A stretch of DNA of 36,360 bases, from positions 1-36,360 of the IMG/VR virus record IMGVR_UViG_3300023093_000005. One strand, given 5' to 3'. The DNA comes from a virus. The translations under genes were made by a program, and so were the position numbers. How positions within the stretch are numbered: the first letter of the stretch is position 1; each line of letters begins with the position of its first letter. The notes beneath the pieces are model-generated. The model was not told the DNA's origin. It searched no databases and saw nothing but the letters and a program-made list of their open reading frames with translations. Shown piece after piece: positions 13,590 to 20,532 of this stretch.

Positions 13590-14366
13590 ATTTAATTAAA
13601 CTTCCATGCGAACGTACTGCTTGTCGTACGCTAGCCCCCTAATATTCCCCATAGAGCTGGTAGTAATGGACTCCCCCGCAAAGCTTCTACGCCTATACGT
13701 TTTAGAACTACCAGACTCATAGTGTTAATAGCTTCATCGTTAGCCATCGCTGACTGGGCTTTCTTTACACTACTAACATGCTGGCTGAACCTGCATATGC
13801 ATTTAACATAGCCTTTGAGCGCTTAACTCGCGCCCTGCTTTGCACCAGCATGTACTAAACAAGACCATAGTGAGAGCCGACCAGTAAGCGCTGTGCAACG
13901 TATGGTCGGTAGGCTAGTCGTTTACCAGCACACTTGATTCTTCACCTGCTTCTCCCACTAAAGGCTGTTTAGTATTGATTAACTAGCCATAGCCAGCGGC
14001 AAGGATGAGCAACTACCTTTTCAACTCATCTAACGGGGCAATCGTAATAGGCATGTTCCCGTTTGTCGCGCTAGCAACGTCTCACCGCCAGCTATGGTTC
14101 TAGTACCGCACTATGATTGACCCTTGAAAACCACACTATCGTCATGCAATAGGGGTGGGTTACAAGTCGGTACCAGACTAAGCTAGTTAATCTCCTAATG
14201 AATCAGGTAGCCGACAACAGTGAGCCGTTCGCATCTCACCCGGTCACAAACGCCACTAGGACGAATTACCGTAGTCAGGACTCTCACCAACGAAGTATTT
14301 CTATTGCCAGCGAACTGACTCATTAGTATTTGAATTGTGAATGTGCTTTGACGTTGCAAGGAACAT
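13590..14366 (-). ncRNA. Candidate large structured RNA 1
   Basis: About 775 nt without a credible gene are crowded with long-range inverted repeats. Stems: 13654-13664 with 13707-13718 (11 bp, one bulge); ACATGCTGG 13776-13784 with CCAGCATGT 13845-13853; CCGACCA 13877-13883 with TGGTCGG 13903-13909; ACTAGCCATAGC 13982-13993 with 14091-14104 (12 bp, 2-nt bulge), enclosing GATGAG/CTCATC (14004-14030) and AACGGG/CCCGTT (14032-14063); and GTCGG+TACC 14166-14174 with 14206-14215. CTAATGA inside that last loop (14195-14201) can pair with TCATTAG at 14320-14326, a possible pseudoknot. The minus strand is assumed because both flanking genes are on it. The size and setting recall GOLLD or ROOL RNAs of phages; membership is not shown. 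Confidence 0.6.
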
Positions 14367-14561
14367 TTATAGTGCCTCCAACTCCTTAAATTTAATTTCC
14401 ATATCTTCCGTCTTCCCGTAGTCGATTGCTACCACCTTTTTACATGCACACTGCCGAGTTATGAATGCCATATCTCCCGGTGTGCCAGGATAGTTTTTGT
14501 GTACTCGCTTTATTGGGAACAGCTTTAGTTCTTTATATACATGTTCGTGCATGTCTGTCAT
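14367..14561 (-). CDS. Small zinc-ribbon-like protein, 64 aa
   Basis: HEHVYKELKLF at the N-terminus and ITRQCACKKVVAIDYG further on give an H-x-H ... CxC ligand set with about 35 residues between, the longer version of the local module. The start is TAATG-coupled to the membrane peptide gene. It is the last gene before structured RNA 1. Confidence 0.6.
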   Translation of the reverse strand: MTDMHEHVYKELKLFPIKRVHKNYPGTPGDMAFITRQCACKKVVAIDYGKTEDMEIKFKELEAL

Positions 14562-14716
14562 TAAAGCCCCTTATATAGAAGCCCTAATTTTCCGACCAAG
14601 ATTAGTAAGAGTAGCAACCACCCAACTAGGCTGAGGCCAGAAAACAACCACTTTACTGCGTTCTTTACTCTGTTTGTACTCAACATAACTGATTCGCTTT
14701 TTTGTGTATCCACCAT
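14561..14716 (-). CDS. Small single-pass membrane protein, 51 aa
   Basis: A polar N-terminus (MVDTQKSESVMLSTNRVKNA) is followed by one strong hydrophobic segment, WLFSGLSLVGWLLLLLILVG, and a short tail. GAGG lies 6 nt before the ATG and the stop shares a base with the next start. A competing frame from 14738 (MKTIEEIYGGYTKK...) covers the same DNA and starts with an ATGA overlap; I prefer the membrane protein for its Shine-Dalgarno and coherent segment. Confidence 0.55.
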   Translation of the reverse strand: MVDTQKSESVMLSTNRVKNAVKWLFSGLSLVGWLLLLLILVGKLGLLYKGL

Positions 14717-14734
14717 ATATTTCCTCTATCGTTT

Positions 14735-14962
14735 TCATGTTTTACCACCCTTTTTACGTACTGCAGCACCGAGTGCGCCAGCTCGTTTGTGGTCTGCGAA
14801 TGTTTTAATATCACATCCACTAGCTCTGAAATGGCTAGCCCGTGAGCTTGCAGACATGTAGGCGTAGCCCGTTGTCTTACAGAACTCGTCTATAGATTTA
14901 GATTCATTCCACACTCTAATGAACTCAAGCTTTGTTAATATTGCTTTCAATTTCCCCTCCAT
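14735..14962 (-). CDS. Putative small DNA-binding protein, 75 aa
   Basis: The order of helices, SKSIDEFCKTTGYAYMSASS then RASHFRASGCDIKTF, resembles a helix-turn-helix in which the second helix is Ser/Arg-rich. The C-terminus is basic (AVRKKGGKT). These features fit a small transcription factor or excisionase-like protein. Homology is not established. It follows the NinG-like gene closely. Confidence 0.5.
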   Translation of the reverse strand: MEGKLKAILTKLEFIRVWNESKSIDEFCKTTGYAYMSASSRASHFRASGCDIKTFADHKRAGALGAAVRKKGGKT

Positions 14963-14972
14963 TCGGTATGGG

Positions 14973-15383
14973 CTATAAGTATTCTGGTTTCACTGTTGCT
15001 TTGAACTGCGGATATTTCTGTAAGAACTCGTCTATGTCTAGGGAGCCTTTGAGTGTATTGTGTTCGTTGCATACAGGTTCAAACTTCTGTGTAATTCGTA
15101 GTTCAGGGTGTCTAGCTTTGCTATACGGGTGCTCAGCAGTCAGGTATGGAACTAGGTCGCCACCGATATAACAGGTGTAATAGCCCTCGTGGTTTGGCTT
15201 AATAGTCTTCTTCCACTTTGCTACCGTTGCAGCCGTCTGCTTCCCTACTCGACCAACTTTCTTCATTGGCTTTGTAGTATTCAGTGTGGCTCTGGCCTTG
15301 CGTGGACATTTCCAAGCTGTGTGCCCGTATAAAGCACAGTACGTACAGGGCTTAACCTTGTCTCCTAACCGTTCAATAGTCAC
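14973..15383 (-). CDS. NinG/Rap-like or HNH-type recombination protein
   Basis: The 136-aa protein starts with a zinc knuckle, CTYCALYGHTAWKC, then a basic region. Its second half reads YYTCYIGGDLVPYLTAEHPYSKARHPELR and FEPVCNEHNTLKGS: Cys, His-Pro-x-Ser and C-x2-HN-x-LKG, as in NinG-family and related HNH nucleases that act on branched DNA. The GTG start overlaps the previous TGA (GTGA). Its place beside RecT and YqaJ supports a role in resolving recombination intermediates. Confidence 0.65.
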   Translation of the reverse strand: MTIERLGDKVKPCTYCALYGHTAWKCPRKARATLNTTKPMKKVGRVGKQTAATVAKWKKTIKPNHEGYYTCYIGGDLVPYLTAEHPYSKARHPELRITQKFEPVCNEHNTLKGSLDIDEFLQKYPQFKATVKPEYL

Positions 15384-15586
15384 TTGAGCCTCACGACTAC
15401 CATTTGGCCAGCTTCGTAATGACTAACCGAGCCGTAGAGGTATTTGTTTCCATCTTCGCCAAACTCTTTTAGGTCACGCATTACGCTATGAACTGCTGTC
15501 TTGTTGAAGTCTGAAAAACGTATTACTTCGTCAACCTGTAACGCTAGTAGGAGTTTACGAATCTTAGATGCTACGTAAACACCCAT
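15380..15586 (-). CDS. Hypothetical protein, winged-helix-like, 68 aa
   Basis: Helices ASKIRKLLLALQVDEVIRFSDF then TAVHSVMRDLKEFGEDGNKYLYGSV suggest a winged-helix fold with a C-terminal beta wing. It starts on a TAATG overlap with the preceding gene, which has a similar layout, so the two may be paralogues. Confidence 0.5.
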   Translation of the reverse strand: MGVYVASKIRKLLLALQVDEVIRFSDFNKTAVHSVMRDLKEFGEDGNKYLYGSVSHYEAGQMVVVRLK

Positions 15587-15858
15587 TAGTCAATTACGCT
15601 TACTAATGTGTTATCTTCATCGTCCTTTGACCCTAGGTAGACGTATCTGTAATACCCGGGCTTCTCATATATTGTGACTATGCTGTGACCATCTTTTCTA
15701 AGCTCATGTAAGCGGCTAGAAAGGCCGGGGCCATAATTTAATAGGTCTTTGGTACTGAGCTCACCTTTGAGTTTAAACGCGGCAAGCATAGTCTGTCTGC
15801 GAGACTTGCGACGATTCATTTCGGTCTTTATATCTTTATGAGTCTTTAAAAAGTTCAT
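15586..15858 (-). CDS. Winged-helix DNA-binding protein, about 90 aa
   Basis: The pattern is SRRQTMLAAFKLKGELSTKD, LLNYGPGLSSRLHELRKDGH, SIVTIYEKPGYYRYVYLG, which is helix, helix, recognition helix ending in a L-R-x-x-G, then a beta wing: a typical winged-helix layout of phage helix-turn-helix proteins. GGAGG lies 6 nt before the second of two adjacent ATGs. It may be the regulator or a replication accessory of the recombination block. Confidence 0.6.
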   Translation of the reverse strand: MNFLKTHKDIKTEMNRRKSRRQTMLAAFKLKGELSTKDLLNYGPGLSSRLHELRKDGHSIVTIYEKPGYYRYVYLGSKDDEDNTLVSVID

Positions 15859-16051
15859 CATCTTCCTCCAATTGATTTAAGTAATCTCGGTCTGATGTGA
15901 GGATATCCATAAGTTCACTTGCCACTGCGAAACAAAACTCTTCGTCTGAGTCGTAATCTTCGGTCTTAAGTTCTGAGCGGTTTTGGTCGAGAGCTGGTTG
16001 CCCTCGGCGCCGTAATTTAAAGTTAACGCGGTATGTTTGTTCTTTACCCAT
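15836..16051 (-). CDS. Hypothetical acidic protein, 71 aa
   Basis: This small protein has a basic start (YRVNFKLRRRGQPA) and an acidic C-terminal half (TSDRDYLNQLEEDDELFKDS). It overlaps both neighbours by 8-23 nt. No family is recognised; an acidic tail of this kind can mimic DNA, which is speculation. Confidence 0.55.
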   Translation of the reverse strand: MGKEQTYRVNFKLRRRGQPALDQNRSELKTEDYDSDEEFCFAVASELMDILTSDRDYLNQLEEDDELFKDS

Positions 16052-16397
16052 CTAATTTATCTTTCATCTGATTTATGAGACTGTCCATGACACGCTGATA
16101 ATGGTCTTCAGAACTACCTTTTTTGCCGCTTTGCTCCCATATACGCCATATAACTGCGCGTAGTGTCTGAGCTTTAGTCTTGCGGCCTGTCATTGTGTCC
16201 GGGCGTTCGTCCGGCACATCTACTTCAGTTAGGTCATCATCAGTGCTATGGAGCGTCCAGCTATTTTGGTCTGATAATGAAAAGAGCGCTGCTTTGTCCG
16301 CTGCGCTCATTTCTGTTGATGTACCAATTACTATTTTTAGCGTTCGGTCCGCCCTTGTTTCAATTTTCTCTATATGTGACGCGTACAGTAATTTCAC
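16044..16397 (-). CDS. Recombination-block protein, 117 aa
   Basis: The central region has acidic loops (STDDDLTEVDVPDERPD) and the C-terminal helices read KAQTLRAVIWRIWEQ and DHYQRVMDSLINQMKDKLD, a pattern I associate with small phage proteins encoded next to RecT- or Erf-type recombinases. The start is GTG in a GTGA overlap. The function is unknown; a single-strand DNA or recombinase accessory is possible. Confidence 0.6.
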   Translation of the reverse strand: MKLLYASHIEKIETRADRTLKIVIGTSTEMSAADKAALFSLSDQNSWTLHSTDDDLTEVDVPDERPDTMTGRKTKAQTLRAVIWRIWEQSGKKGSSEDHYQRVMDSLINQMKDKLDG

Positions 16398-16528
16398 AGA
16401 GATACCGTCAAACTCTCAGGTATCACTACAATCTGTTTACGACCAAGCCAATCAACCACGACAAGTTTATTGTTAGGGTCGATGTACCGTATATTGATAT
16501 GCTTTGGTTTACGATTAAATAACTTCAT
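16394..16528 (-). CDS. Hypothetical beta-rich protein, 44 aa
   Basis: This is a short basic, strand-rich protein (INIRYIDPNNKLVVVDWLGR then KQIVVIPESLTVSL). GGGGGT precedes the ATG and its TGA overlaps the next GTG. Its coupling to the next gene makes it credible. No domain is recognised. Confidence 0.5.
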   Translation of the reverse strand: MKLFNRKPKHINIRYIDPNNKLVVVDWLGRKQIVVIPESLTVSL

Positions 16529-16536
16529 AGCACCCC

Positions 16537-17160
16537 CTATTTATAGTTTTTTACAAATTCAACCTGATTATCTACTTCGGCCAAAAAGCTGATTACTTCT
16601 TCTTCAAGTTCCGCAATATACACATCGTCACGGTCAACGTGAATGATTATCTTTTGTGCGTTTTCTGGCATACGTGGGTCGTAGCTAACGAAGGAACTCC
16701 AAAGTCGGTCTGTTATCCATAGTTGGCCTTGAACCTGCGCCCAGTACTGGTATGGAATTTTGCCTTTCATCAGTGTTTCAATGTGTGTAGCAGTGTTAGG
16801 GCATTTAATCTCTAAGCAGCCATCATCACTTATCAGCCCGTCAGGACTTGCTCCTGCCATGATTTCGTCGTGCATCCAAAAGCCTGTCTCATCGACAGTG
16901 ACATTCATAGCAAGTTCGTATTCAAGTCTCGCCAGAGGTTCGTTATCTATCCCCCACTGCATAGCTGTTGTAGTGTATAGCTCGTTACGTTGGCCTGTGA
17001 GTCGTTCCGCTACTAACTCAGCGGCATAGTTCTTACGACTCGCTGAGTAGCCTGAACGGGTCTTAGCCATGATGTCACCGAATCTACTGGCTGATGCTCG
17101 GCCTAGCCGTCCGGCGAACCATTCTGGCGTCCGTTGTTCAGCTTTAAGCAGGGTTGCCAT
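16537..17160 (-). CDS. YqaJ/lambda-exonuclease-type recombinase nuclease
   Basis: This 207-aa protein shows the YqaJ family signatures: a start QRTPEWFAGRLGRASASRFG, then WGIDNEPLARLEYE, the catalytic GASPDGLISDDGCLEIKCP (D...ExK), and QVQGQLWITD. It would degrade one strand of double-stranded ends, exposing the single strand for the RecT annealing protein encoded directly upstream (16-nt overlap). Length and motif order are complete, so it should be active. Confidence 0.92.
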   Translation of the reverse strand: MATLLKAEQRTPEWFAGRLGRASASRFGDIMAKTRSGYSASRKNYAAELVAERLTGQRNELYTTTAMQWGIDNEPLARLEYELAMNVTVDETGFWMHDEIMAGASPDGLISDDGCLEIKCPNTATHIETLMKGKIPYQYWAQVQGQLWITDRLWSSFVSYDPRMPENAQKIIIHVDRDDVYIAELEEEVISFLAEVDNQVEFVKNYK

Positions 17161-17941
17161 TTTTTAGCTCCTGTATTCGCTTTGTAATTAGTGGTGTAAC
17201 TGCGCGTTTCTGTGCGGGGTCTAAACCGCTAAGTAAACCAATAAGCTCATTACGGCTTTTGGCTTCACTGATGTTGTACGCTAATTCGTCTGAGTTCATC
17301 TCGTATTGCTCACCAACGAGCCCAAAATCTTCGTTATCATTCTTATCAATATCTTCGACAATATCGTTAAAGTGGCGTTTACATGCGCGTTTAAGGACTG
17401 ATTTAAGCCAAAACTCGGATTCCCATGATGTCCATAGGTATTTTTGCTTACTGCCGTCCTTCATGGCTTCAAAGTCTGAACGGTTTAATGTTTCAACAAA
17501 TTCACCGCGCTTATTCTTAATGACAGCGTATGCGCCAACTATTGGCTTATTGCCAAATGGGTCGCTAATAGTGTGCGAGTAGACAATACTGCCAGACTCT
17601 TTTGCTAAATTAAATGTGTCCCCTTCGCGTACAATCTGCATATCAATCTCTGTTTCAGGGTAGACACGTAGAACAGTGTTCTTGTAGCCGTGGTAAGTGA
17701 CCATCGCCATGTTATTACCGGCAATCACCACATTTACACCATCTATGGTTAGACCCATTCGCCAAAATTTGAGTGCCATACTGAGCAAGGATTTGTCGGT
17801 ATTGTTTGTTACCGGCTTCTTATCTTTGTCCGATTCTTTGTGACGTTCGCCATTAACATAGTTAAGGAACTTCTCAACTTCAATCGCTGGCATCCCGCGT
17901 TCTATGAGCTGCTCTTTTAACGAAGTTTCTTCTTTTTCCAT
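17144..17941 (-). CDS. recT: RecT-family single-strand annealing protein
   Basis: This 265-aa protein has the RecT core: LLSMALKFWRMGLTIDGVNV, YHGYKNTVLRVYPE, IVGAYAVIKNKRGEF and the helix WESEFWLKSVLKRACKRHF, followed by the usual acidic linker and C-terminal helices. It anneals complementary strands during recombination-dependent replication and repair. The pairing with the YqaJ nuclease is the standard two-gene recombination system. AAGGA lies 7 nt before the ATG. Confidence 0.92.
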   Translation of the reverse strand: MEKEETSLKEQLIERGMPAIEVEKFLNYVNGERHKESDKDKKPVTNNTDKSLLSMALKFWRMGLTIDGVNVVIAGNNMAMVTYHGYKNTVLRVYPETEIDMQIVREGDTFNLAKESGSIVYSHTISDPFGNKPIVGAYAVIKNKRGEFVETLNRSDFEAMKDGSKQKYLWTSWESEFWLKSVLKRACKRHFNDIVEDIDKNDNEDFGLVGEQYEMNSDELAYNISEAKSRNELIGLLSGLDPAQKRAVTPLITKRIQELKNGNPA

Positions 17942-17990
17942 AGTGTTGTCCTTTGCTTATTAGCACGGGTTTTATTCCGCATCTTATTGG

Positions 17991-18209
17991 TTACTTGCTT
18001 TGTAGTTGGTACATCTTGTAGGCTACAGCCGCGAGTACGATTGCCGCTGCCACTTGCCATAAAGGTAAGTTGCCACTAGCCGTTGATACTTGGTCTGAGC
18101 TTAGAGCTTTGATTGCTACGGCAGCGGTCGCTACGAGCATGATGACTTCAAATACGTTCTTAATAGTTGTGCTGGTCTTTGCGCCAGCTTCTTTAATTTG
18201 CTTGACCAT
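17991..18209 (-). CDS. Small two-segment membrane protein, 72 aa
   Basis: Two hydrophobic stretches, NVFEVIMLVATAAVAIKAL and LWQVAAAIVLAAVAYKMY, flank a short polar loop; the N-terminus is basic (MVKQIKEAGAK). GGGAGG lies 5 nt upstream of the ATG at 18209. It resembles a holin or pilin-like inner-membrane protein in layout, but it is far from the lysis block and follows structured RNA 2. The function is unknown. Confidence 0.6.
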   Translation of the reverse strand: MVKQIKEAGAKTSTTIKNVFEVIMLVATAAVAIKALSSDQVSTASGNLPLWQVAAAIVLAAVAYKMYQLQSK

Positions 18210-18232
18210 GATGGCCTCCCACATTTAATTGG

Positions 18233-18676
18233 ACTAACCAATCATCTATGCCCCTAAGCTGTGCCGATATTGTGTACGCGTATCTCCGTCGGTCTGTTAA
18301 ATTCATGTGCAGCAGTATGTAGCACATGAATCGCGGCTTCCCTCAACTTAGAGACATGAATGATTGGTTAGTGGTTGATATTGTTAGTCAGTCCAAAGTA
18401 CGTTCAGACTAGATCGCCTGACGTCAATTCCATAGCCTCTAGCACTAGAACGCACATTGGGCTGATTAACTGGTGTAGAGCGCATGTTGCATGGCAACAA
18501 TAGCCGGAGTTCCCTGGATAAGTCACCGGCTCAATACTTACCCATGCTAGTGATGGTTATCAGCCATCTTTCACCTACCTACTCCGTGGGGTTCACGGAC
18601 CCGTAACCTACTTGTTACTAGCATTGATGTGGGTTTTCTCGTCCTCTCGATTGCTACCTGCAACATGCGCTCTACA
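18233..18676 (-). ncRNA. Candidate large structured RNA 2
   Basis: The region is gene-free and contains exceptionally long perfect stems. Domain A: ACTAACCAATCAT 18233-18245 pairs with 18360-18372 (13 bp), enclosing ATTCATGTGC 18301-18310 with 18322-18331 (10 bp), and 18254-18261 with 18344-18351. The last pairing is complete only on the minus strand, where a G-U replaces what would be a C-A mismatch, which favours minus-strand transcription. Domain B: 18474-18490 pairs with 18660-18676 (17 bp), enclosing AGCCGG/CCGGCT (18502-18531), ATGCTAGT/ACTAGCAT (18544-18624), GATGG/CCATC and TCCGTG/CACGGA hairpins. No intron-encoded protein is present. The function is unknown. Confidence 0.62.
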
Positions 18677-18681
18677 TTTTG

Positions 18682-19176
18682 TTACCACCATCGATTGCCC
18701 TGCCAGAAAGCAAATGCCGACCACCACCCCGAATAACGAGATTCAGCGTAGTCGTGGCACCAGCGGAGCTGTGTAACGGGATTGCTAATGTAATCTGCTC
18801 CCGCGCTCGCCATTTTACTTGCTGGTAAAGCCTGACAAAGACCGTATGCGCCTGATTCAGCATTACGTGCAGTTGAGCGCCAACTACTCTCGTGTGAAAC
18901 GATGTAGTCCGTTGCTGCCCAGTCACTCTGCGGTATGCCTGCTTGTTGCATTAGGTCTTCGTGAGGTGATAACTGTTTCGGTTCAACTACAGGTTGCGGT
19001 TCCGTTGGGGCTTTTTCTTGGGCGACTGCGAGAGTTGCCTGTGGCTTTTTTTCAGGAAGCTTTGCCTGCACCGTTTGTACATTGGTACTCTGTGTTGATT
19101 TGTTAAGCTGCGACGGAGAATCCTGGTGTAGCCAAATAAAGGCAACACTTAATAGGACTGCTAGAAGGATCTTCAT
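18682..19176 (-). CDS. Secreted transglycosylase / aggregation-promoting-factor-like protein
   Basis: This 164-aa protein has an N-terminal signal peptide (MKILLAVLLSVAFIWLH), a Gln/Pro/Lys-rich linker, and a C-terminal lysozyme-like domain: YIVSHESSWRSTARN with the likely catalytic Glu, GAYGLCQALPASKM, and NPVTQLRWCHDYAESRYSGWW. This form of the domain is typical of aggregation-promoting-factor-like proteins, including those of Saccharibacteria. It should cut or bind peptidoglycan outside the membrane. AGGAG precedes the ATG at 19176. It is separate from the lysis block, so it may aid entry, cell-surface change or superinfection control. Confidence 0.8.
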   Translation of the reverse strand: MKILLAVLLSVAFIWLHQDSPSQLNKSTQSTNVQTVQAKLPEKKPQATLAVAQEKAPTEPQPVVEPKQLSPHEDLMQQAGIPQSDWAATDYIVSHESSWRSTARNAESGAYGLCQALPASKMASAGADYISNPVTQLRWCHDYAESRYSGWWSAFAFWQGNRWW

Positions 19177-19364
19177 AGCGTCTTTCTCCTTGTCGGTACT
19201 CCACAGCACCTTATATGTCTCACAAATTTTGGCTAACCTTGGGTTGCTCCGAGCACATCGTGTCGTTTATGTGAGCTGTTCAAGTGTCGCTTAGGGTTTG
19301 TTACCCCTATGGAGTCACGTATATCCTTGCAGATATAGGTCATGGCTCCAATCGGCTAATAAAA

Positions 19365-19389
19365 AATCCTAAACATTATGTCTAGGATT
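19365..19389 (-). terminator. Rho-independent terminator after integrase
   Basis: AATCCTA (19365-19371) and TAGGATT (19383-19389) form a 7-bp stem which, read on the minus strand, is followed by a run of six T residues (19366-19361). It would end transcription from the integrase promoter after it has crossed attP. Confidence 0.75.
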
Positions 19390-19413
19390 GCTGATTTACT
19401 GATTGGATAACTG

Positions 19414-19463
19414 TGGAGCCGCCTGTGGGATTTGAACCCACGACCTCATCCTTACCATGGATG
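19414..19463 (-). other. attP core: 3' half of tRNA-Thr(GGT)
   Basis: Read on the minus strand, 19463-19414 gives an anticodon stem (CATCC/GGATG) with loop ATGGTAA (anticodon GGT, Thr), a variable loop, a perfect T arm (GTGGG/CCCAC around TTCAAAT), the 3' acceptor strand and an encoded CCA. Upstream, the D arm and the 5' acceptor strand are absent, so it is a fragment and not a gene. Phages that integrate into tRNA genes carry such a 3' piece so that the host gene is restored. The integrase gene lies 132 nt away. Confidence 0.85.
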
Positions 19464-19594
19464 TGATTGGCCCCTAGAGTTTTCTAAGGAGTAAATCTAA
19501 TTCTAGACTATATGTCTTTTGCGAATTAGGTTGTGAATGAACTATTTAGATAATAGCAAACTGCTGGCGTTTTGTCAATAGGCTTATGCAAAGA

Positions 19595-20467
19595 TTATAT
19601 ACTATGGTGACGCATATAAGCAGCTTTTAAGTCCTCATCTATAACGTGTGTATACATCTGGGTAGTTTCTAAGCTGGCGTGGCCCAGCATGACCTGTACG
19701 TAGCGTATATTAGCGTTATTACGAAGTAGGTTTGTGGCAAAAGAGTGCCTTAACGTGTGCGGGTGGATAGGCGCGGTGAAGCCTGCTTTCTTACGTGCAA
19801 GACGGAATACACCCTGTACTGTACCCGGTGTTATTCTACGAGTGTTCTGTGCTGATATAAAAAGTGCGGTATTGTTGTCCGAACGCTCGACTAAGTATTC
19901 ATTTACAAGCCATGCAGCACGTTCGTCCATAAAGCATAGCCTTGCCCTACCTCCCTTACCAACTACTGTGAATGTGCCGTCCTCTTTTACGTCTGCTCTG
20001 TTCAAGCCACACAGCTCACTTACGCGAATGCCGGATGCATAGAGTAGCGCAATCATGGCAGCGTTCTTTAGTCGATTCAGCCGCGAATAGCCGGGTGCAG
20101 GAACACTCACCGCTCTAATCAATTTTGCGACGTCCTCTTTAGTGATAAATTCGGGTACTGTATCGTTTCTCTTTGGAACAGGAACTTGCTCTGCACGGAG
20201 ACATATGACGCCGCGACTATTACAAAAGTCTAGAACAACTCTCAGTCTTATGATGTAGTTGCGTACCGTGCTGTCACTGCGCGTCTTAGCTAACGCTGTT
20301 TTCCAATCCCTAACCATGCTGAATGCTAATGATTCAATTGGTACATCTCCAAAGAATACAAAAAGCGCCTTTAAGCATACGAGATGATTTTCCTCGGTCT
20401 TAGGGCTTTGATTCTTGAATAGTATGACGTCCGTGCGGTATAGCTCGAACGCCTCTGATAAAAGCAT
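19595..20467 (-). CDS. int: Tyrosine recombinase / integrase (XerC/D type)
   Basis: This 290-aa protein has an N-terminal SAM-like core-binding domain (residues 1-100) and a catalytic domain with all six expected residues: Arg148 (SGIRVSEL), Lys171 (VVGKGGRAR), His237 and Arg240 (HPHTLRHSFAT), His263 (LGHASLETTQ) and Tyr272 (MYTHV). It catalyses site-specific integration and excision between attP and the bacterial tRNA-Thr gene. It lacks a long arm-binding domain, like Xer proteins. GAGG lies 9 nt before the ATG. It has its own structured leader and a terminator downstream. Confidence 0.93.
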   Translation of the reverse strand: MLLSEAFELYRTDVILFKNQSPKTEENHLVCLKALFVFFGDVPIESLAFSMVRDWKTALAKTRSDSTVRNYIIRLRVVLDFCNSRGVICLRAEQVPVPKRNDTVPEFITKEDVAKLIRAVSVPAPGYSRLNRLKNAAMIALLYASGIRVSELCGLNRADVKEDGTFTVVGKGGRARLCFMDERAAWLVNEYLVERSDNNTALFISAQNTRRITPGTVQGVFRLARKKAGFTAPIHPHTLRHSFATNLLRNNANIRYVQVMLGHASLETTQMYTHVIDEDLKAAYMRHHSI

Positions 20468-20532
20468 AGGGGTTTGCCTCGATAATAGTTTGTACTACGG
20501 GTACAGACATCACTGCCGGACTTCCCCCCTTT

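Larger units (their letters stand above)
19177..19594. other. Gene-free integration region
   Basis: This 418-nt stretch has no credible gene. It holds the integrase-side terminator (19365-19389), the tRNA-Thr-derived attP core (19414-19463) and, towards 19177, the presumed promoter and leader of the transglycosylase-like gene (a TATAAG-like box near 19212 on the minus strand, not well supported). ATATC/GATAT near 19320 could form a small hairpin. Confidence 0.5.

Noticed and set aside
14574-14738. Alternative ORF MKTIEEIYGGYTKK...
   Set aside because: It starts on an ATGA overlap, but it covers the same DNA as a membrane-protein frame with a better Shine-Dalgarno and a coherent transmembrane helix. 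Either could be right.
18233-18676. Group II intron or other self-splicing intron
   Set aside because: No reverse transcriptase or maturase, no clear domain V and no split gene on the two sides; the neighbouring genes are complete.
19414-19510. Complete tRNA gene
   Set aside because: Only the anticodon arm, T arm and 3' acceptor strand with CCA are present; no D arm or matching 5' acceptor strand follows.
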